Source: Deinococcus humi
Lineage (GTDB): Bacteria; Deinococcota; Deinococci; Deinococcales; Deinococcaceae
DNA length: 44,844 bases
Assembly (NCBI RefSeq): GCF_014201875.1
Contig: NZ_JACHFL010000026.1
Coordinates: forward strand, 1-44,844
Direction of reading: 5' to 3'
Positions 39,769-44,844 of the stretch are shown in pieces. The stretch's first letter is position 1. The number at the start of each line of letters is the position of its first letter. The position numbers and the translations under genes are program-made. The notes beneath the pieces were generated by a model that worked only from the letters and a program-made list of their open reading frames with translations, made no database searches and was not told where the DNA came from.

Positions 39769-40326
39769 ATGCTCAGCGAGACAGGCACGCAGTTTTTCGG
39801 CTATTACCCCGGCACGGTGGCGCTGGTCACGGCGGAACATGGCAGCGTCCGCAATGTCATGGCGGCTGGCTGGCACACCGCCCTGAGCGCCCAGCCCCCG
39901 CTCTACGGCGTGCTGATCGGCCGGGAGCGGGCCACCCACGCGTTGGTGGCGGGCAGCGGGACTTTCGGAATTAACTTTCTGCCCGCCACCCATGCCAGGG
40001 CCGTGCAGGGCACGGGCGTGCTGTCCCTGCACGATCTCAATCCGGCAGAGGCGGACAAGTTGAGCCGGCTGGGCCTGACCACTCTGCCAGACGCGCCGCT
40101 GGCGCTGACCGACGCCTATCTGTACTACCGCTGCCGGGTCATTCAGACCGTCCCCACAGGAGACCATGATCTGTTCGTGGGTGAGGTGCTGGAAGTTCGT
40201 CACGATCCTGCCCTCTACGATGATCGGAGACTGTTCACCGGCCAGGCCCCAGTCTACCTGGGGCGCAGTTCCTATGTGAAAACCACACAGGAACGTGAGA
40301 GTTATGTTCCCGAAAGCTTCGAGTGA
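39769..40326 (+). CDS. Flavin reductase-like (FMN-binding split barrel) protein
   Basis: A 185-residue protein of the flavin reductase-like family. Typical parts are GTVALVTAEHGSVRNVMAAGWHTALSAQPPLYGVLIG (15-51), the first barrel strands with the FMN-binding loop, THALVAGSGTFGINFLP, and the late GDHDLFVGEVLEVRHDP. Such proteins bind FMN and reduce flavin with NAD(P)H or act as small oxidoreductases. An in-frame ATG 60 nt upstream is less likely, as this ATG has a -10 box at 7 nt. It stands alone, divergent from gltX. Partner unknown; the monooxygenase at 8097 carries its own NADPH site and would not need it. Confidence 0.87.
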   Translation: MLSETGTQFFGYYPGTVALVTAEHGSVRNVMAAGWHTALSAQPPLYGVLIGRERATHALVAGSGTFGINFLPATHARAVQGTGVLSLHDLNPAEADKLSRLGLTTLPDAPLALTDAYLYYRCRVIQTVPTGDHDLFVGEVLEVRHDPALYDDRRLFTGQAPVYLGRSSYVKTTQERESYVPESFE

Positions 40327-40376
40327 TCATCCTTAATGGTCTGGAGGCGGATTTCTGTCATATCCCGCCGTTCCTC

Positions 40377-40406
40377 TTGCGTCCTTGAGGCCGACAGGCG
40401 TATGAT
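40377..40406 (+). promoter_or_regulatory. Promoter of the str operon
   Basis: TTGCGT (40377-40382) and TATGAT (40401-40406) with an 18-nt spacer form a good sigma-70-type promoter. It leaves a 5' leader of about 230 nt before rpsL, the opposite of the leaderless genes nearby. Confidence 0.65.
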
Positions 40407-40641
40407 GCGAAGGTTGAGAACTGCCCCGGTCCAGGGTTGCACCGCGAGGAGTTTTTCGGCATGCCGCTCCGGCCAGTGACCTGCAGGCTGATGCTGACAG
40501 TCCCCAGGGTCCGTCAGGAGTGCGTGATCACCTCAGGGCTTCATCTGTCAACCCGCCGCCCGGCCCCGTACGCGTGGGCTGGCTCCACCTTCCGAGAAAG
40601 CTGCATGTCTTTGGAACACCGAACACGAGGAGTGATTCACC
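40407..40641 (+). other. Long 5' leader of rpsL
   Basis: About 235 nt between promoter and rpsL. A 77-codon open frame crosses it (40437-40670) but shows no homology signs and runs into rpsL out of frame. Repeated CCAGGGT units (near 40432 and 40505) and several GC stems suggest structured RNA, perhaps for ribosomal-protein feedback, but no known regulatory fold is recognisable. Confidence 0.4.
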
Positions 40642-41025
40642 CTGCCTACCACCCAGCAATTGATCCGTAAGGGGCGTGCCACGCTCCAGAAGAAGAGCAA
40701 GGTTCCGGCCCTGAAGGGCAGCCCCTTCCGGCGCGGCGTCTGCACGGTCGTCAAGACCACCACGCCCAAGAAGCCCAACTCGGCGCTGCGGAAGATCGCG
40801 CGCGTGCGTCTGTCCAGCGGCTTTGAAGTCACCGCCTACATCCCTGGCGAGGGCCACAACCTGCAGGAACACAGCGTCGTTCTGATTCGCGGCGGACGCG
40901 TCAAGGACTTGCCCGGTGTGCGTTACCACATCGTGCGCGGCAGCCTCGACACCCAGGGCGTGAAGGACCGCAACAAGAGCCGGTCCAAGTACGGCACCAA
41001 GAAGCCCAAGGCGGCCAAGAAGTAA
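40642..41025 (+). CDS. rpsL: 30S ribosomal protein S12 (CTG start)
   Basis: Universal small-subunit protein at the decoding centre, 127 residues. It contains [32 protein letters not shown] and [29 protein letters not shown]42/K43- and K87-type streptomycin-site residues lie in these wild-type stretches. The conserved N-terminus [12 protein letters not shown] is encoded with CTG as first codon; a TGA stands two codons upstream, and no ATG, GTG or TTG exists in frame before TTG at 40660, which would drop six conserved residues. GAGGAG lies 9 nt before the CTG. So initiation at CTG is the best reading, unless the base is miscalled. First gene of the str operon. Confidence 0.93.
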   Translation: MPTTQQLIRKGRATLQKKSKVPALKGSPFRRGVCTVVKTTTPKKPNSALRKIARVRLSSGFEVTAYIPGEGHNLQEHSVVLIRGGRVKDLPGVRYHIVRGSLDTQGVKDRNKSRSKYGTKKPKAAKK

Positions 41026-41031
41026 GCTTCT

Positions 41032-41051
41032 CCGCGGCCCCTGTGCCGCGG
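41032..41051 (+). other. Hairpin between rpsL and rpsG
   Basis: CCGCGGC (41032-41038) pairs exactly with GCCGCGG (41045-41051) just after the rpsL stop, with no T run. In E. coli protein S7 represses its operon by binding the rpsL-rpsG gap; a similar role here is only a suggestion. Confidence 0.4.
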
Positions 41052-41183
41052 GAATGTCGGCACGCCCCCTTGCGGTAGGGACGCTCAATGGTTTTCCAGA
41101 AGCGTTCGCCAGAGGTGAGGCCAATGAATCAAGCAGAACGCGCCGGACAACAGCGCATCTAAACAGTATCCAAGGAGTTCAAC

Positions 41184-41654
41184 ATGGCACGTCGCCGTAG
41201 AGCAGAAGTGCGTCCCCTCCAGCCCGATCTGGTGTATCAGGACGTACTGGTCAGCGCCACCATCAACCGCATCATGGAAGACGGCAAGAAGAACCTTGCC
41301 AGCCGTATTTTCTACGGAGCCATGAAAGTCGTGCAGGAGCGGACCGGCCAGGAGTCCCTGAAGATCTTCAAGCAGGCCTTCGACAACATCAAGCCGCGCG
41401 TGGAAGTTCGCAGCCGCCGCGTCGGGGGCAGCACGTATCAGGTGCCCGTCGAGGTCAGCGTGCGCCGTCAGCAGAGCCTGACCCTGCGCTGGATGATGGC
41501 GGCTGTCGACAGCCGTCCTGAGCGCACCGCCATTGAGCGTTTGGCCGGCGAGATTATGGACGCCGCTCAGGGCCGTGGCGGCTCGATCAAGAAGAAAGAC
41601 GATATCGAGCGCATGGCCGAGGCCAACCGCGCTTACGCGCACTACCGCTGGTAA
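41184..41654 (+). CDS. rpsG: 30S ribosomal protein S7
   Basis: Primary 16S rRNA-binding protein that starts assembly of the 30S head. The 156 residues begin MARRRRAEVRPLQPDLVY and include DVLVSATINRIMEDGKKNLA, IKPRVEVRSRRVGGSTYQVPVEV and the C-terminal MAEANRAYAHYRW, all diagnostic. AAGGAG stands 8 nt before the ATG. The 158-nt gap after rpsL holds a hairpin. Second gene of the str operon, followed by fusA after 156 nt with a GGACGG/CCGTCC stem near 41682-41708. Confidence 0.97.
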   Translation: MARRRRAEVRPLQPDLVYQDVLVSATINRIMEDGKKNLASRIFYGAMKVVQERTGQESLKIFKQAFDNIKPRVEVRSRRVGGSTYQVPVEVSVRRQQSLTLRWMMAAVDSRPERTAIERLAGEIMDAAQGRGGSIKKKDDIERMAEANRAYAHYRW

Positions 41655-41810
41655 GCGGTTTTTCCGCCCAGAACTGACGACTGGACGGTGGGCTCTCCTG
41701 CCGTCCGTCTTAGGTAAAGGGCGCAGCCAGCCGGGCGCGCATGTTCTCTGCTCATCTCAATCAATGACCTGGGGGGCGAGACACGCTTCCCCTCTGAATC
41801 AGGGAGTCTA

Positions 41811-43904
<2,094 letters not shown>

Positions 43905-43923
43905 ATCAGCTCTGAGTGGAAAG

Positions 43924-43948
43924 GCCCGCCTTGTTAGGCGGGCTTTTT
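43924..43948 (+). terminator. Terminator after fusA
   Basis: GCCCGCC (43924-43930) and GGCGGGC (43937-43943), 7 bp with a 6-nt loop, followed by five T. A classic intrinsic terminator about 20 nt after the fusA stop. Confidence 0.93.
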
Positions 43949-43977
43949 CAATTGCAGTCTCTCAGAACCAGGCACGT

Positions 43978-43983
43978 TAATGT
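43978..43983 (+). promoter_or_regulatory. Possible -10 box of the membrane-protein gene
   Basis: TAATGT with an 8-nt spacer before the ATG at 43992 and no Shine-Dalgarno. Right after the fusA terminator. Confidence 0.35.
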
Positions 43984-43991
43984 GGGGCGTC

Positions 43992-44429
43992 ATGACTGCT
44001 CCTACTTCTCCCCAGCAAAAACACCTTGGCCCCAGGCCCCCGCGCCTGCTGTTCTTGACCCTCCCTCTGCTGATCGGCGTCTTTTACAATGCCATTTCCC
44101 TGCTGACGTTGCCATTCTCCGGCCCGACACTGACCGATGTGCTGACGCGTATTGACGAGCAGGCCGCCACCTCAGGGCTGCCGCCCATCCAGCTCTCGCC
44201 CGATCAACTGCAGTGGGTCCTCTGGCTGTCTTTCGCCATCACGGCCATTCTGATCCTCTGGCTCTATTTCACGCGCCGCGCCCTGTTAGAAGGACGTAGC
44301 TGGGGCCGCGTCTCAGCCATCGTCATCGGCGTGTTCAGTCTGTTGATTTTTCCCATCGGCACTGTGCTGGGCATCGTCATGCTTATCGGCGCATTTGATA
44401 AACAGGTAGTGGCTTGGACCCGGCATTGA
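43992..44429 (+). CDS. Small integral membrane protein, unknown
   Basis: A 145-residue protein with a polar, Pro-rich N-terminus and probable membrane helices at about 20-40 (LLFLTLPLLIGVFYNAISLL), 77-95 (WVLWLSFAITAILILWLYF) and 105-135 (a long stretch possibly split by a Pro: VSAIVIGVFSLLIFPIG and VLGIVMLIGAF). Between the first two lies a 35-residue loop rich in T, S and P. No known family is recognised. It interrupts the str operon between fusA and tuf and has its own likely promoter. An in-frame ATG 12 nt earlier is less likely. Confidence 0.75.
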   Translation: MTAPTSPQQKHLGPRPPRLLFLTLPLLIGVFYNAISLLTLPFSGPTLTDVLTRIDEQAATSGLPPIQLSPDQLQWVLWLSFAITAILILWLYFTRRALLEGRSWGRVSAIVIGVFSLLIFPIGTVLGIVMLIGAFDKQVVAWTRH

Positions 44430-44549
44430 CCGGTCCTGCCTGTTCGGCAGAGTAGGTGTGTTCTCTGGCTGGCGACAGGCGTTCGGTGTGGCGGAATCCA
44501 GGCGTCTTCAATTTTGATCGATCACGTGGCTTTCGGCTTGCTCTGGCAC

Positions 44550-44578
44550 TTGCCCTGATCATTCAGATCCTGTATCCT
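44550..44578 (+). promoter_or_regulatory. Promoter of tuf
   Basis: TTGCCC (44550-44555) and TATCCT (44573-44578) with an exact 17-nt spacer. It gives a leader of about 170 nt. The 120 nt before it (44430-44549) hold no gene that I can support. Confidence 0.7.
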
Positions 44579-44584
44579 TCTTCT

Positions 44585-44753
44585 TCGGTGCGTTGGAATT
44601 CCCAACGTAACGTGCCAGCACGGCGGGACACTGCCCTGGCGAGAATCAACCCAATGTGGGTCACACCATCAGAACCTCGCGGTATGCGCGGGGGACACCC
44701 GATCAAAGGGGCGTTTTTGCGTGTGAATCCACCACTTGGAGGGAGTAAAGAAC
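44585..44753 (+). other. 5' leader of tuf
   Basis: About 170 nt of untranslated leader. It contains a stem CGTTGG/CCAACG (about 44590-44606) soon after the start of transcription, and GGAGGGAG 8 nt before the tuf ATG. A short open frame spans it but runs out of frame past the tuf start. Confidence 0.45.
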
Positions 44754-44844
44754 ATGGCAAAAGGAACGTTTGAGCGCACGAAGCCGCACGTGAACATCGG
44801 GACCATCGGTCACGTGGACCACGGCAAGACCACCCTGACCGCCG
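44754..44844 (+). CDS. tuf: Elongation factor Tu, 5' end only
   Basis: The first 30 residues, [20 protein letters not shown] and then [10 protein letters not shown], are the invariant start of EF-Tu with the G1 loop GHVDHGKT. It delivers aminoacyl-tRNA to the ribosome. Strong Shine-Dalgarno GGAGGGAG. The rest lies beyond the window. It has its own promoter, set apart from fusA by a terminator and a membrane-protein gene. Confidence 0.97.
   Translation, partial: MAKGTFERTKPHVNIGTIGHVDHGKTTLTA

Noticed and set aside
40437..40670. Possible small gene in the rpsL leader
   Set aside because: No motif, and it overlaps the start of rpsL out of frame; better explained as untranslated leader.

Overview
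The window reads as chromosomal DNA of a Deinococcus species. The support is high-GC coding on both strands, MarR, pilus and translation proteins of Deinococcus type, the trehalose trio glgX-treZ-treY, many GTG starts, and a recurring layout in which a -10 box lies 6-8 nt before the ATG, as expected for leaderless mRNAs. This is inference from protein and promoter character; no rRNA or database match was available. I saw no tRNA or rRNA genes, insertion sequences, prophage or CRISPR arrays.

Region by region. 1-202: 5' part of a secreted alpha/beta hydrolase, reading out of the window. 431-4005: a complete valine T-box leader (GUC specifier, UGGU acceptor bulge, mutually exclusive antiterminator and terminator) controlling a Nudix hydrolase and valS, which overlap by 4 nt. 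4149-5306: class V aminotransferase. 5384-9578: compact cluster of haloalkane dehalogenase, SDR, alpha/beta hydrolase and Baeyer-Villiger-type monooxygenase, whose activities line up as a possible halide to alcohol to ketone to ester to acid route. 9659-11128: small charged protein, P-loop kinase and NIF3-like protein. 11132-18285 (minus): glgX, treZ, treY, turning glycogen into trehalose. 18502-20121 (minus): unknown protein with a basic disordered N-terminus, and an RNase HI with a C-terminal extension. 20263-24787 (minus): shikimate genes aroC, aroK, aroB, aroQ plus an esterase. 24864-31181 (minus): type IV pilus/transformation operon pilM-N-O-(P/W-like)-Q. 31603-34107: lipoprotein, small Cys-His-Asp protein and murF. 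34152-35132: acetamidase/formamidase. 35183-37159 (minus): Asp23 and FakA/YloV-like pair. 37350-38024 (minus): decayed or mis-sequenced MarR regulator joined to a transporter-tail-like segment, with a candidate operator. 38161-39654 (minus): gltX. 39769-40326: flavin reductase-like protein. 40377-44844: str operon (rpsL, rpsG, fusA, a membrane-protein gene, 5' end of tuf), with rpsL apparently starting at CTG.

The most useful leads are the dehalogenase/SDR/hydrolase/monooxygenase cluster, the valine T-box placing a Nudix enzyme under tRNA-Val control, the CTG start of rpsL, the leaderless promoter pattern, and the two-frameshift MarR locus.
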